Assembly: GCA_934047225.1 (NCBI GenBank)
Contig: OW203986.1
Coordinates: 26,663,221 to 26,727,220 of the forward strand
DNA from: Ypsolopha sequella
Taxonomy: Eukaryota > Arthropoda > Insecta > Lepidoptera > Ypsolophidae
DNA length: 64,000 bases
Direction: 5' to 3'
The position numbers were made by a program, and so were the translations under genes. Positions 11,601 to 26,600 of this stretch are shown piece after piece (position 1 is the stretch's first letter; each line of letters starts with the position of its first letter). The notes under the pieces were generated by a model. It was not told the DNA's origin. It worked only from the letters and a program-made list of their open reading frames with translations, and did no database searches.

Positions 11601-14600
11601 CGGGCCATGGCCCTTTTGGCCCTAGGATAAATACGCCACTGCATACTCGATAGTAAGACAGAAAATAATAAAAATTTGGGTTACGTACCCAGATTGTGCC
11701 GAATTATTTGTCAGGCGATATTATTTTAGCACCTCATTTTTTGTAGCCTTTATGTTGCTATGACATTCATATTCTTATTATTACTATAATGTTGGTAATA
11801 GGGTTCCGTACCCGTATTGTGTGATCGTACAGAAACCTTTGTGCGCGGGTCCGACTTGCGCTTGGTTGTTTTTTTTCTATATGTTTAACATTTACATATA
11901 AATAACTAGCTTTTGCCCACGGCTTCACTCACGCTGATTTAGTTTGCATTTTCCGGGATAAAAAGTAGGCTGTGTCAGTCTATGGCTCATAAACTATCTC
12001 TGTGCAAAAAATCACGTCGATCCGTTGCTCCGTTGCTGCGTGAAAGAAGGACAAACCAACAAACCAACAACCAACAAACAAATTTCGCATTTATAAAACA
12101 CAGTGGGGATTACTGTGTGCAATAGACTAAATAAACTACGAGTAAGAACCGCCTCAAATAGTTGGCGTTCGTACTGAATGTTCAAATCAGGAACAGAGGA
12201 GGCTAAAAGTTATTTATAATAATTCTTATTTATTATTATTACTTATTTTTATTTTGCAAAGTAGGTATATATAATACACGTTTCACAAGTAAAATTTTAA
12301 TCTTATAAAAATATATGTAATAAAATAATAAATGTACATGAACTACTTAGATTAAATGTTTATTTAATTTATGTAGCAATATATATACAATTAAAATTAT
12401 AGGTAAAATATTATTATACAAGGTGCAGATTGTACTCTAACATATATCTAGCCAATATGTTATGTTTAGGTAAGGTTAGGTCTTATAGTTAGGTTAAAGG
12501 ACTATTCGTTCGTGTTTAATAAGCGTTTTTCTCGTTGTTTTTGTTTTCTTAGTTCTTAGCTTTCCTCCAGATGGCGCTGTCCATGTCAGCATAGATAAAA
12601 TGTGTTTCGTAGCAATCGGTGCAAATTTTGTCTTTGATTCTGTTGCTAAAGAATGGCATGTATTTAACGCGGCGACAAATTAATCTGAGTTAGGGATTTA
12701 AAAAAAATTAAAGCCGGTAGCAAAAATAATAGGTTGGCAGCTACATTGAAGGATAATTTTAAGTAGAAAGTAGCAGCTTTATAATCAGGTTATAGGCTTT
12801 GTTTTAACTTAAACTGGCATTGATTTTTTGTTTTGGTAACTGAATTTATTATTAAGCGAACATTTGACGACGGATAAAAAGTAGAAAACAGGCTTTCTTA
12901 AATTATACAATGAGGTTGTATATAAAGTTAACTGAGATGTGAAGAAAATATGACCATGGACATGAAAAACATACTTTGTGCGACATTTTTAGAGCTCTGA
13001 ATAAAACAAATAGTGACATGCAAAAAAAATAGTTTAAGTTTAAAAATAATAAAAAACTGAACATAACCTAACTTTAAAGACCCAATATGACTTCTGCAAT
13101 TGCTTCGGCGTTGCGAAAAGTGCAGCCCCTTCGCCCTTGCGTAACAAAGCACAGTCACCCATGCTCACCTTCGCAGCTTCGGCTTGTTGGTCGCCTTCGG
13201 CGACCAGCCTCAGCCGCTACGGCTCGCTCGGGTGCCTATGCCTTGTTACAGCAGGCGAGGGCTGCCCTTCCTCCACGCCTACGGCTTTTTATATACACTC
13301 TAGGGGTAGTACCCACAAGACTGTATAGAGTCGGGGTGCTCTGATTCGGTTTTGGAACTTATTCAACCTATTTTGTTCTATGCAACGAGCGCGCTTGTCG
13401 CCGTTTTCATTCAATTATGATTCTACAAACAAAAATACTGAAATCCTAATACTTAATTATAGTACCCGTTTTAATTTTTACAGCTGCTTGCAAATCGCAG
13501 CCCGAATGTGTATTTTTATATGCAAGCATATAGTTGCCTATAATAGAATGTTTGCTATCCCACTGTTAAAATTAGTCGCCATGTCATTATTTATAGTACC
13601 TCGCCTATGATTTTATTGGCCCTGTTTAATATGTTTGCTACCTTAAAGTAGCAGCCATTATTTAGTTTTTATAAATCCCCGCATTATAAAGCTCATCTAA
13701 TATAATTATTGCTAAAGTATTTAATTGCTGCCAAGTTATTTTTAAGAAACAAAATAGTTAGTCGCCCTTTAAGTTGTTAGTCGCTTCGAAAATAATTTGC
13801 CCTAAAGAATATGACAGCGCCATCTAGGAATCTTATTTAACACTAAATTTGACATAAGGAAAAACGCTCATTGGCAATCGATAACCTTTATGGATCGACA
13901 TACGTCATATTGACTGATTTATTTAGTTTTTCCCAAAAATGAATACAGATCCAGTATAAAAGATCTTTCAAATAAAACACGAGCAACTCCTTCTCGAGTC
14001 CTCTCGAAGTAAAGATGTTGCTCCAAGACTCTCCATTAGACTCGGAGACACGGTGTCGTCTTCTTTGAGTATATTTTATTATATTTATCGTCCCAGTGCC
14101 TCCCGCACGACAAGCGAGTGTTCTACGAAGCTCAGAGCTCGCCTATAGGCTGAGAAATGAGTGCTCACTAGGGGAATGTGGATTGAAAAGTCGAAAGCAG
14201 GATTTTTGTTTTAGGAACTTTGTTTGGACTAGTTAGGAGATAAACCTACTAAAAGTCCTTACTCCTCTGAGTCGAGCCCGAGGGGGAGGGGGGGGGGGGG
14301 GGCACAAAGAAGATCCCGTTTTTTGGTTTTTTGCTTACATCTCAAAAACGGTGCGTTGTACGAAATTGTGTTGTAATACATAATGAAATCTGATAAAACT
14401 TTCTACAACTTTGGCTTTCACATTTTTTATATATCTCCAATCTTTGCCCAGCTATGAGCTTCGAAAAATTATCGAATTTCAAAAATGTGTTAAATTCTCT
14501 GTAGCACGTTGTAAAAATACGAATTTGCCAAAATAATTTTTTATTGCTCACCCACACTATTAAAAAACCCACAAACTATAAAAAATAACATAATCTGGGA

Positions 14601-17600
14601 AGGCGGAAACAGTTTACTTTTAAACTGGCTAAAACTCCCAATAATATCTATCAAGATGCCTTTGGTTTTATGTTGTTTTTTCGTTCGTAACCCATTGAGT
14701 ATCGGGCTCGACTCGGAGGGGTAAGGAATTTTAGCATGTTTATCTCCTAACTAGTCTAAACAAAGTTCCCAAGTCAAAGATCCTGCTTTCGACTTTTTCA
14801 TCCACAAATTATTCGTAGCTTAAGCTACTACCTTAATTTATACCTATGCTAACCAGGGAAGAGTGAGAAAAGAATAAAACAAAGACCCAAAGTGCAATAC
14901 GTTGTATCATTCAAAAAGAATCCTGTTAGATCCCACTGCAAGCTTGCCCGCTCGTTATAGTACAATATGAAATCAAAAATCTTTCACCAATAGTCAAAAA
15001 TAGGTGCGACGACGACTATTATTATGTAAATAAATTTATGGAGCCGAGCAAAGCCGAGCGGAGCAAGGCGACCCCCCTAGTTTTAACAGAAATATGATAT
15101 GCCCAGACAGATCATGATATGCCCAGTTCTACGATGTGCTTACGACATGATCATTCTGATTACATAACTAACATGTTTTTGAGCTTGCATTAATGGCCGA
15201 GGTAAAAACTCGACTTTTTGTCGTGATCCTTGGCAGGCATTTTAGAGTAGGTGTACGAATTTGTGTAAGCAGGGCCGGACTAGGTTTTTTAAGAAACAAA
15301 TGCATGCTTTTTTAATAAGAAATCGTGGTAAAATCAAGAATAATAATAAGATATAAAAGATATAAAAATTGCATGTTTCAGACAGAGATGAAACTTGGAA
15401 GCTCCAGCAATCCTGAAAACCTAAGAAAACTGAACGACATCATATCGGATTTCATGCTGACTCGGCACAGAGATACAAAGATAAGTTCTTTGTCTGGTGG
15501 AGAGAAGAAGCTGTTGTCTTTGGCTACATCGGTAAGATACTATGGCGGCGCTACGCGACGGCGATGTCGGTGACCGCTGACGGCACCGCGCCTAGGGGCC
15601 TCGCAAAAAAGATTTACAAGTTTTTTAGAAGTTCTTATTACAATTCTTATTTATTTTATATCAATTTATCCATAGTCGTCTGTAAACTAGGGGATTCTTA
15701 TGTAAAAAAATACGAGTGCTTCTTTTCTGTATATTTCATGAAATACGCGGAAAATTTTAATAAATTTCTATTGACATATTTCATTGCATTTTGACTATAT
15801 AATCTAGGGTGTTCTTTTTGGAAAACATATTTGGATAAATTTTCCTTGATAGAAATAACTGTTGAAATGAGGTCTTCAAACACACTTTTTGACGAATAGG
15901 AACCATGTACAGAATTCAAACATATTTTATTAGATGGGTTTCAATTATATCTAGATTTTCAATATTGGAAATTTTGCTAGTCATTTCAGTTCTTTTTATA
16001 AAAATATAAAACTATTTTTTCCCTTTCGCCCTGAATCCGCCCCTCTCGCAATGCGCATTTTTTGCTAGAGTGACAGTGACAAAAATAAAATTTGCATAGC
16101 TTCTTTACGTGTTCTTTTTGACTGCGAAATGCGAGAGGCCTCGCAAAGCTAAGTCGCCGACATTCAAGTTTGGTCTGGTCTAGCGCAGAATACATACCAC
16201 TTATATAATTATGACGAACAACAGTCGATCATCATATAAAATGGTGACTTTGATTTATATAGCCATTTATACTGGAGACCTTGTAATTGATTAGAAACAA
16301 GGTTCAATTACCCTTTCTATGAAAAACGCATATTAGCACATCTCTCTCGCACATTCTAGAAGAACTGCATTTGTGCACTATCTACAGTAATGGTTAATGA
16401 TCTCTATTCTCATAAGAACATAGTTCACTTAATGCGACCTATACCATCGTAAACTACATCCTGCCCTATTTTATTCATGCCTATGAATGAGTTTGGGTTT
16501 CGATACTAGTTAGCGATTGCGTAAAATATTTCTTTAAAAGAAAAGAAATTCTGGTTCCTCTCGTAAACCTTTAGAGGCGCTGAAAAATTTCTCATATATA
16601 TTTTACACGTTCGCTGCGACTATCGAGGGATTGGTACTACCCTCCCCGGTGGGTCATCCCCGGGAACCGGGGGGGATGGGAAAAAAGTGTCATCGTCCAC
16701 GGTAAGAGCCGTAACGGGGACGTTGGCACATATCAATGGCCATCGTAGTGCCATCGTTCCCGGTGATGGTGTTTATCAAGGAAGATGGCATAAACCAAGA
16801 GCTATCGTACCCGGTAAAACAAAGAGAGAGACAAAGATGAATACTTAGTTATTACTGCAAAAACATACGATCACAAATTAAAAGATTTGCTTTGTATTTA
16901 TAATATTTTTATTACTTACCATACTCTCGTAAGCAACGAACTAAAAGTTAGTTCGTTGCTCGTAAGTAAATTTTTATCATTGCAAAATGTGTATTATAAA
17001 TATAAAAACCAATCCGCTATCCTAATAACTAAGTATTCATCTTTGTCTCTCTCTTTATTTTACCGGGTACGATAGCTCTTGGTTTATGCCATTTTCCTTG
17101 ATAACACCATCACCGGGGACGATGGCGCTACGATGGCAATTGATCTGTGCCAACGGGGACGATGACACTTTTTTTCCCATCCTCCCCGTTACCGGGGATG
17201 ACCCACCGGGGAGGATGGTATCAAGCCCTATCGAGGTCTAAACTCGTGACAGGCCTATCTGCCTGTACGCTGTGGCGTGGGTATAGTTTCCATACTACAC
17301 GGTGCCCAATGACGTTCACCTGTGACTATGACCTATGTTCACCCCATTTGAAAAAACCTTGTTTTCCGGTTCAAGTATGTAATCTTTTGATCACTTTACC
17401 AGCTACGATACATACTTAAGTTTTAAAAAAATGTGTGTATTGTTTATGTCAAATAGGGTTCCGTAAATAGAAATCCTTACCGGTTCTTGTTAGTTAATTA
17501 ACTGCAACATAAAATAAAACCCCGGATTGATCACAAATTACGAGTTTTAGACAAAATATATTTATGAATATTGTGGCATAGAAATGCAGAAAAAACATGT

Positions 17601-20600
17601 GGATGTGAGAAGATCTGTGTAGCTAGCACGCGCCATAAATACAGCGTCTATCCTACAGAACAATAAAAAAATGTTCTGAGGTCTATCCATCCTACTCGAA
17701 CTCTCAAGCATACCGTGTTGGTCAAGACATTGTATCGACGGCACTTGCTAGCCCCCCTGAAAAAGGATACGAACCCACCCAAGAGGATACGAATTGATGT
17801 AAATTCAATAATTATATGTATATGTAATTTTCCGTGGTAATTTTACCCTTCTGTAATGTCATGAATCCATCACTTATAATAGTTCAATATTTTACAGCTT
17901 CTATCTAGTCCAAAAATAATAGTGTGCGATGAGCCCACGACTGGCTTGGACAGCTACAACGCTTTACAAGTGGTAGAAGTCCTGAAGAAGATGGCTCAGA
18001 GAGACGTCGCTGTGGTCTGCTCCATCCACCAGCCATCCTCGGTATTATTCAAAGAATTCAACTCCATCATTTTGATGGCAGAGGGGAAACTTCTCTTTCA
18101 TGGGTCACAAGACAATTGTAGGGAATTGTTTGAAAGGTTAGAGCCGAACGTATTTTTCTATGCTAACAAAGCTAAACAGTTTGACTTCAGATTTTCAAAC
18201 TTTCAGACTTCAAGTTTGCTGTACCTACTGCATTCTTATCCACCCCTTCATTAATTAATCTTCTTTCTTTCATCCAAATATGTATATCATCTAATATCAT
18301 AATATCTTTCCAAAGTCTTTATTTCTTATAAGGATCTAATTAGCTACAGGAGATTTCGACCATTATTTTGTTTTACTTAATTTGTCGAGGTCTTTTAAAT
18401 TTTCCATTAGTCTCATATCTATAAATGAATAAATATTATTTAAAAACCTTTTTTAAGCTTTTAACAGATTATAAATATAAATAAAAAAGTATTAATTATT
18501 TTAGAGATATATTTCGACCAACTTGTGGTCGTCGTCAGTCGAATTACCTGTAGAATTCTCATATCTATAGCTATTCTATGACCCACAAATACCTCCAAAA
18601 CATAAAAAATTTCACCACATGTGTCGCTTTCGTAATAAATCTTCCAAGTTTTGTTTTTTATTGCTTTTCTTCACCCACAAAATTCAATTTATTTCTTTAA
18701 AGCTATAAAACAAACACAAATAAACCATTAAAATGACCATTAATTGCAGCATCGGCCTCATGTGCCCAAAAAACTACAACCCAGCGGAGTTTTACATCAA
18801 AGCCATATCTACGGACCCCACAACAAATCTTAGTCACATAGACAAGATAGAGGAGGCTGTCCAGAACCGGTTGACCCTAAGTGGGTTCGTTGGAGATATT
18901 GATGTCGTCGAGCCTTCATGGGATAGTTTCAAAGTGTATGTATATCTCGGAATAGGGGATTTATTTAATTTTTAGTTTTGTAGGGTTTACTTGACACCTC
19001 TTTGGAATTGTTTTCGAACGTATCCTTTTACAAAAACGTGTTGCTTCGTTCGAAGTTCAGTTCAAACAACTTTACCTAGGTTTACTAATTTTATTGTTTG
19101 TGTTATCAAGTACATAGACAAGAAAGTAGCCTAAAGAATCTTAGAGCATATACCAAGCCGTCAAAATCAATAGTGCAGTAAGTCGAAAATTTTGTTTCAA
19201 GGAAAAACGATTTTAAATTTAGAAATATGATTTTCACGGCAGTATAGCAGAGAGGGGATGTGGCGTCGTCACATGATTGGTTACCCAATTTTCTTACTTC
19301 TTACCGCGCAACCTTTGTCTCTCTTGTATTAGAGGAGCTAGTTTATATTTATAGTCTTAGAGCATCTTGGAATAATGCCATAAAATTATTTCTACTGAGT
19401 TAGGTTTCTTTCGGACTAACATAAATTGTTTAAACCTACAGTATCCTAAGTACTCGTAACATTAGTAACATCCAAGTGTCAAGCAGGTTTCTCTTAAAAA
19501 TGTTGATTGACTGACAGACTGTAGTTTAAGCTCTTTATTGGTAAATGATTTTCACCACTATGGCGCCGCAATAAGAACTGTCATGCTGGCATCCGTCCGT
19601 ACACATTCTTCAATTAATTCGTTTTTATTTTACAGAAAAAGAAGTATTTTTTTTGTCGGTAATTAACTTAATGATTCCACGTGAGAGTTCAAACCGGTTA
19701 TTTAAAGGTTTGGTCTAAAAGAGTGACGAAACTACTTGGAAACCAATATTAGTTCATTGTGGTGCAATATAAAAATAGAGTTCGTTGCAATATAACTAAA
19801 AACCGGTCAAGTGCGAGTAGGACTCGCGCCCTGGGGGTTCCGTGCCAGTTAAATAGGTTAATATACCTACTTAAATAATTTGAACAGATATTACAAACTT
19901 ATCTATCACTACCTACAAATTGTTCAAAACAAACCTGCAAAATTAAGTTGGTTAAGTATTTGGGGACGTAACCCTAAAAATATATCATAAATCGGCGTTT
20001 TCAGTATTTGTTGTTGATATACAACATATGGTACATAATATACATAAATTACAAATTCCTAACTACTTTGGTCTTTGAGATTGACCTCGTAACAAAAATG
20101 GTCTAAATTTTACAATTTTGATAGCCTCCCATATACAACGTGTAACAGAAAGGTGTAACCATATTTGAAGAGCTAAATTCAGTCAATGGTATAGAACAAC
20201 TTTTACTATGGAATAAATCCTGTATCTCAAAAAAAAAAAACTTTTTCATAGAAAAATGCAATGCCGCTCGGCTGAAATGTATGGAAGAAAAGATTTTTTT
20301 TTTTGAGATTTCAGGGTTGGCTCCATAGTAAAAGTTGTTCTATACCATTGACTGAATAAGCTCTTCAAATATGGTTACACCTTGTATATTTATTTATTTT
20401 CGAAGATTAAAAAAACAAAAATACATTTACACTTTACCTAATGAGTTCTAGACAATGACACCCGAAATTTTGGGATAAGAAAACAATTTTTTTTTCCGTT
20501 TTTATTTTCGTGTATGAGGCCTCCCCTGAAAAATCATTTTATTTTGTTTTAAATATAATATTCGGTTTTGGGTCAAAGTTTTACACAACATAACAAAATT

Positions 20601-23600
20601 TCAGGTCTCTATCTCATTCCGTCTAAAAGCTAGAAATCCGTGATATACGGACAGACAGACAGACGGACAGCGGATTCCGTCTAAGAGCTAGAAATCCGTG
20701 ATATACGGACAGACAGACAGACGGACAGCGGATTGACATTAATAGGGCTCCGTTTCGCCCTTTGGGTACGGAACCCTAAAAAAGGTGGTGGTGGTGAAAC
20801 ATCACGTCCGTGGGTTTTATAACGTGAATAACGAATCGAAGTGTATTCATATCACCTTTCCGGCTATCATAATCCATGGCGTATAATTTTATGAGGAGTT
20901 TTGAAATTACTCCGTTTCCAAATCGTAATACTTGATTTTGGTAGACACCTGTCACAGTACGTTTCTATACTAACTCAAGTATCTAAACCTATTTTAGAAG
21001 TGGTGATGTTTACCTATCCCAAATTACCACCAAATTATATAAAAAGTTCTTCATTTAATAAGGTATAGGTAGAGGAATTTGGTCGTTAGGGTTTCGTCGT
21101 CGAGTTGTAAGAGGAAAAAAAAATATACAAAGAACTTCTGTAATTTACTCACTGTATTTTTTATTTTTGAATGAGAAATTTATAATTCAGAACAATAAGA
21201 ATGGGAAATATTAAGGATTGATTTTAGAAATGAAAGCGATATATAATAGACGTATTTATATAATATTATATACATAAATACATATACTCACATCTATCTC
21301 CCAGAAGGGTAGGAAGAGACTACAGATTTCTCCATCTGCTACGAGCCTGACACCCCTCTTCCACACACATCAATCTAGTCATACAAGCTCTTCTATTCCG
21401 GGTACTTTTGACATTGCCCTTCTAAAATATCTCGCCAATTTGGTCAGCATACCTCCTTCTAGGGCAGCCTGCGGGCCTATTATGTATCTCTAGTTGCCAC
21501 CTGCGGGCCTATTATGTATCTCTAGTTGCCTTCTGTACGGGGTGCCTATCATCAAAAACATAGATATACCATCGAATTCCGATTTCCCAAGGATATGTTC
21601 GCACTGGAAGTGACGACACAGTTCGTTAATAGTTCAATACCCACTAAAGGCAATTTTGAAATTTCAGTTTTTATCTATGTTTTTGATGATAGGCACCTAG
21701 TACAGTTGGCAACTAAAGATACAGAATAGGGGGGCTGGACTGGGTGCCTATCATCAAAAACATAAATATACTATCGAATTCTGATTGTCTAAGGATACGA
21801 GTATGTTCGCACTTGAAGTGACGACACAGTTCGTAAATAGTTGAATACCTACTAAAAGCAATTTTGAAAGTTCAGTTTTTATCTATGTTTTTGATGATAG
21901 GCACCCGATCCAGTTGGCAACCAGAGATACAGAATAGCGGGGCTGGTCGAGCTCTACCTTTGACTTGCGCACCATAAATTTCATTCGTCGCTCTACTTTC
22001 ATTTCTCCTTATTATATATTATTTATATAATAGAAAACTATTTGGTATTCATTTAAATTGCAGCCTACGGAACCTTATAAACCTTTATACACCTAATACT
22101 ACTATCCCACGAGAAGTAACATACATTGCTTTATCAACAAATCGCTATGGATTTCAAGAAAATTCATGTGATTGTCTCATTATGAACCTTCCGGAACCTG
22201 CGTGGGAGCAGTCGCTCAAAAAGACGAAACATTTCCACTTACTTCATAAAGCATGCACGCACTATTGTCTAAAGCTTTGAGGGTTCAGTAAAAGAACGAA
22301 AACCCATGTAGAGTTTTTTTTGTGTCTTGTGAGCGCCTCTGTGATTTGAGGTCGCGGTTTCAAATCTCGTAGGGGCAAATTTGTGTCCGGTCTACGTGCT
22401 TTGGAATGCACGTTCAGTCCCCGTAGCATAGTGTTTAATCGCGTGCGATGCAACTTGTTGAATGACTTGTGCAAGGAGAGTGACACGATGTTTGTCACGC
22501 TCCTCGCACCTGTGATTCAACTAACTCGCGTCGCGCGCGATTAAACATTATGCTACGGGGCCAGCGGTGGGTCCAAGTTGGGCACAAAGTACGGTAATAG
22601 GGCTAACCGCCTATCATGCTGGGACGTATAATAGTCGGTGAAAAGTGGGTGTACGAGTATGGACTGTGACTTACAATTCAAAGAGTTGGAAACACGTCTG
22701 ACACCCCCTCGGGTATTCATGTCGTGACGATGTACTGTACTTTTGTGTTAGTCTGTCTGTCTGTCAAAAATCAACGGATTAGCCATCGAATTAAAATTGC
22801 CATGGAGATGGAGAATTGGTCTGTGATCCTGGAAAAAATATGGAAAATCTTTTAAGACGTGTCATTTTAAAAATGCAATGGCAGTTTGAGTGTGTTGTCT
22901 AATGAAGCGCATTTTCAAACAGGTTTCAGTAGCAACATTTATCTTCGCCACTCTTCGGCAAAGGTCGTATTTCCGTATTCGTATTTCCGCTTTCTATACA
23001 ACCCATGACAGATAGTGCACGTCCGGTCGGCTATAGACAACCAGATTGACATCCTTAATTCGCGTAGCTTAATTAAAAAAAGTATTTTTTTTTAATTTTT
23101 TTTTAGAGAATTTACGCGCTTTTAGATCAAAGTTTTCAATATTATGGTATTTAAATTAGTCATTATTTATTTATGATTTTTTAAAGAATTTCCGGATGTT
23201 ACGTCACATGACTCATTTTAGGCCTGATACTGAATGCGGACTTTTGCCTTGCTTGTAAAAAAAAAATCTGTCATCCACAGAGTACTATATTGCTACATCT
23301 GGCAATAAAAAATCAAACAACAACAACAACGGAACTATGTTGAGTGTTACCAACGCCTGCAAAAAAAACCCTAAACTGGTGCCTATTAATCACGTGACGT
23401 ATATTTGGCTGAAATTTAACGCCCTACCATCTCGGTTATTAAATTTTAAAACGCAAATAAACTAGTCGTTCGCCACGAAATATGAACTCGCGATTCGATC
23501 TTGACCGATTTGGCTCGAACTTAAAAAATCAAATTTCATGTCGTTCCGATCAACGATACTCTCGGACAAACACACAACAATTCATACATACATACATACA

Positions 23601-26600
23601 TACATAATTATATTTGGTATCTCTCATGTATGATTGTCAATATTAATCCATCACAGAAATTGTTGTCATCAAAAATTATATTTATTTTAATAATGCGTTA
23701 CTACATAACAAATAAAATTAACCGATCAATCTGGGATTTCGTAACAAGACAGCAACACTTACTGCGTTCAGTTATATTTATACTGTGACCCAGACATGGA
23801 CTTCATGTTCTGTTCTGTGACTCTGACAGTAATATTTTTTAACTTGATGGCAAGCGACACATTTCTATACAGCCTTCAGTCAAGTGACGTCACGCGAAGG
23901 TCAAATGAAAGTTGCAAGCTTTTTCGTAAAAATATTCATCATCATAAGGTTTTTCAGAACAAAAGTTCTAAAATACGGCTTATTAAACCTAAATCTCGAA
24001 ATGGTTTTCGAATTAACACACCTTAACATATTTTAATCTATGCGAATTGCTTCCGATTCCGATTTCTTGCACATGATCTAAAATTAATTGAACTCCTAAT
24101 AATAATGTTCCAAATACAAATTACAATTTAAGATTCGGCTTGTTTTCGGGAATACGAACACTGTCGAAGATTCCTATGCACATCTTTAGCAGAACGGAAC
24201 CCGTATATTGTGTTTGTATACGACATACACTTCACAGTGTTTTTTATTACAGAGTCAGACGGAATTGGTTGAAGCAAGTGAGCCTATTATTATGGAGGTC
24301 GACCTTGGCGTTGAAACGCGAAATACTAGACCAGCTCTATCAGCTTTGTATATCTATGGTGAGTGACGTAACATACCTATGTACTATGAGGCTAAATTGT
24401 GCAGACGCACTTTTCATCCTTATTGCTATATACGTTATAAACAAAATTAAAGTAATCCATAATTTAAAACACGCGGTAAACATAAATTGGCAATATACTA
24501 TACCCATTTTAATTAAACAAGTTAACATTCTCTATTATATATATATTATTTTAAATTCCTGATGCATTTTTTATCAGACCAAAAGACAGTATATAAATTA
24601 ATATAGTTAATGGTATTGCACGATAAATTTGAATTTCCAGTAAGATTCCACACGAACAACGAAAAATCTTACCTGTACTCTAAATATATTATTCAAGTCT
24701 TCTTTAACACTGCCTTAGAAAACACAATTAGAAAATAACAGAGTGCTGGGAAACAAAATTTCAAAATCATTTGCTCATGTATCACATTAATAGGAATTAA
24801 AGTTCAGATCAAAACAAATCGACTTGGTCCAGTCAGTTAAGGTCCTACGTCGTTGCGTTTTTGCGCTATACAGCGCCGAAAATTTGTAAAAAACGGTTCC
24901 CAATAATTTTCTCGTTTCACAAGTTTAGGTCAACACAAATCGATTTGTTTCCGTCACTTAAGGTCGCTAAGTTTCTGCGCTACAGCGTAAAATTCCTAAT
25001 CAAATACAAATACAAATACAAAAGTCTTTATTGTCCAAAAAAGAGTTTACAAAATAATAAGGTTGACTCTGAACCCCAAACTAATATAAAATTGTCTTTT
25101 GGGGAACAGTATTTCCGTTTCGAGGGAACTAAACAATTTTACATGAGAAGGTAAACAAACTAAATTAATTTAATTACACAAACAAACATGGCTCAATATT
25201 TAAACATATAGATAATAAATAAAATAAAATAAATAATATAGTTAAACTACTAATAAATATTATAATATAATTATGTCATACATGAGATAAATATGATTAC
25301 TTCAAATATGATAAATATGATAATCATATGAAACATGACCAAATCATATCATATTAGTACATACAGATACTTCAATTCACGATGATGCAAAAGCCGTTAT
25401 AAGTCTTAAGACCTTGCAATAGGGGTTTTGACGGGCGGTTTCGTGGATTGAAGTATCTGTACCCATAGAGGAAAAATCTCTTCTATGCATATATACTGAA
25501 ATGCTAACCAGTACCCTAACTATAACATGTTAATTTACTGACTACGTTTCAATGAATAAAAACGATGAATTTAGCATCCTTATCCCGAGAAAAGGAACGA
25601 AATTCTAGAGTTGTTTCTAAAAGCGCCTCTCATTTCTTTTTCTTACAGATTAAAGCCGATTCTGAAGGCTTTAATTTTAGTTTTAGTGCTGTCAAAACTA
25701 AATTTTCTTCGATACAAAATCGTCCTTAAGAGTTAGGATTAGAAGCTAAAATTCTTTGGAAAATTTCAAGTTTTGACAGCACTAAAACTAAATTTAAAGC
25801 CTTCAGAATTGGCTTTATTGGGATGATAAGTACTCGAGTGTCTTACTCGTCCGCAAAATTACTTTGCTCCGCTCTGGGTTCAAAATTAGCGCCCTCGCCG
25901 TAAAAATATTATTTTGCTCCCTTGTAATACAATCTACTATTGAACCTACCATGTTCAGTTTATTTTGGAAATAAATGATGATTTAATTTGATTTGAAATG
26001 CCTGTCCACAGATGATATCCGCCACCATAATAGGGAGCTGCTACGTGGGCATTAACGGATACACCCAGCGAGGAGTGCAGGACATGCAGGGCTTCCTCTG
26101 GCTGACCACCAGCGAGATTGCTTACGGCCTCTCCTACAGCGCACTGTACGCCTTCCATGACACCTTGACGCTGTACCGACGGGAGTGCGGGGTCTATGAC
26201 TGCTCGGCATACTTTGTCTCCAAGTTTCTGAGTTATGTGAGTGTTGTTGTTTGATGAATAAGGGAGAACTGAAAGAGGTGGTCTTAGAATCGTACTCTTT
26301 GCCATTTGGGAGACCGCCGTGAGCAGCATATGTTCGATGAATAAAGTTATATAACATAACTTAACACACTTAACGATTACACCCTGTATAGGCCCTGAGT
26401 TTAAGCTTCTATGATCTAAAGTATATTTTTTGCACGAAGGAGGAAACTGACAGTTCTTGATAGTGGGAAATGCGCTTTTAACTCTTATGGTGTATGAGCC
26501 ATTTCATATTTTCGCGAACTTTTGAATGTTGCAATATGAAACGGCTCATGCAACATAAATTAGGAGGTAAAAGCGCATTTCGCACTATAGAAAACTGTCA

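Noticed and set aside
22262..22498. 78-codon minus-strand frame
   Set aside because: It overlaps a palindromic MITE and has no recognisable domain.
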